Of a DNA stretch of 6,186 bases, positions 6,116 through 6,186 are shown piece after piece; position 1 is the first letter of the stretch, and every line of letters starts with the position of its first letter. The stretch is from Bacteroidales bacterium UBA3709 (lineage in GTDB: Bacteria; Bacteroidota; Bacteroidia; Bacteroidales; UBA932), in the NCBI GenBank assembly GCA_002372015.1, contig DFIA01000081.1:1-6186 (forward strand), written 5' to 3'. The notes below the pieces were generated by a model. It made no database searches. It was given only the letters and a program-made list of their open reading frames with translations, and was not told the origin of the DNA. The translations under genes were made by a program, and so were the position numbers.

Positions 6116-6118
6116 CAA
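6104..6118. repeat. 15-base palindrome at the miaB transcription start
   Basis: TTGTTTG (6104-6110) and CAAACAA (6112-6118) form a perfect 7-bp inverted repeat around a single T. It covers the end of the miaB -7 box, the predicted miaB start point and the -33 element of the divergent gene, a position suited to an operator. AT-rich composition means chance cannot be excluded. Confidence 0.4.
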
Positions 6119-6143
6119 TGTGCCCCTTTTCGATAAGCTATCT

Positions 6144-6186
6144 ATGAACCTTAAAATCTACATAGAAACATACGGTTGCCAGATGA
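6144..6186 (+). CDS. miaB: tRNA-2-methylthio-N6-dimethylallyladenosine synthase, N-terminus (partial)
   Basis: Only 14 codons are in the window, but they read MNLKIYIETYGCQM, the hallmark start of the MiaB/methylthiotransferase family, in which the Cys of YGCQM is the first ligand of the auxiliary 4Fe-4S cluster. The full enzyme is a radical SAM protein that methylthiolates i6A37 of tRNAs. GCQM is typical of MiaB itself rather than RimO or MtaB. The start is most likely ATG 6144; an in-frame GTG at 6120 would add eight residues. The gene faces away from the LEA-like gene and has its own promoter. It continues past the right edge. Confidence 0.88.
   Translation, partial: MNLKIYIETYGCQM

Noticed and set aside
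6118..6147. Nine-codon leader ORF (MCPFSISYL) ending in an ATGA overlap with the miaB start
   Set aside because: Too short to distinguish from chance and without codon or attenuator structure; it may simply reflect the alternative GTG start region of miaB.

Overview
This is a chromosomal core-gene stretch from a member of the Bacteroidota, most likely Bacteroidales. Four things suggest this: AT-rich intergenic DNA, five close matches to the Bacteroidota primary-sigma -7 element TAnnTTTG, no Shine-Dalgarno sequences before the genes, and a two-gene glycine-lipid locus (glsA, glsB) of the Bacteroides type. No phage, transposon, CRISPR, toxin-antitoxin or other accessory element is visible. Coding density is very high and no gene-free stretch exceeds about 100 bases.

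Layout, left to right. The window opens in the 3' half of a tRNA (probably tRNA-Glu), followed by rpsT (ribosomal protein bS20). A bulged hairpin and a strong intrinsic terminator separate rpsT from radC (JAB/MPN-domain protein). Then comes upp (uracil phosphoribosyltransferase) with its own promoter. upp meets rpoN (sigma-54, minus strand) tail to tail with only 4 bases between the stop codons. rpoN diverges from glsA, whose 3' end overlaps glsB; together these two genes should make N-acyl glycine and then the diacylated glycine lipid. glsB runs tail to tail into a minus-strand pair: a secreted SPOR-domain protein and, upstream of it, a LEA-2-like exported protein. The LEA-2-like gene diverges from the start of miaB (tRNA methylthiotransferase), which the window cuts after 14 codons.

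How the genes fit together. There appear to be five transcription units apart from the tRNA-rpsT unit: radC, upp, rpoN (minus), glsA-glsB, and LEA-SPOR (minus), plus the start of miaB. The products of glsA, glsB, the SPOR gene and the LEA-like gene all concern the cell envelope (membrane lipid, peptidoglycan binding, periplasmic or anchored protein). The first two are on the opposite strand from the last two, so shared regulation is not shown.

I do not see a previously undescribed system here. The points most worth a second look are the two divergent intergenic regions, each with two -7 boxes in inverted orientation only 7-10 bp apart; a predicted nearly leaderless rpoN mRNA; a 15-base palindrome at the miaB start region; paired hairpins between rpsT and radC; and unusual active-site residues in Upp and RadC.
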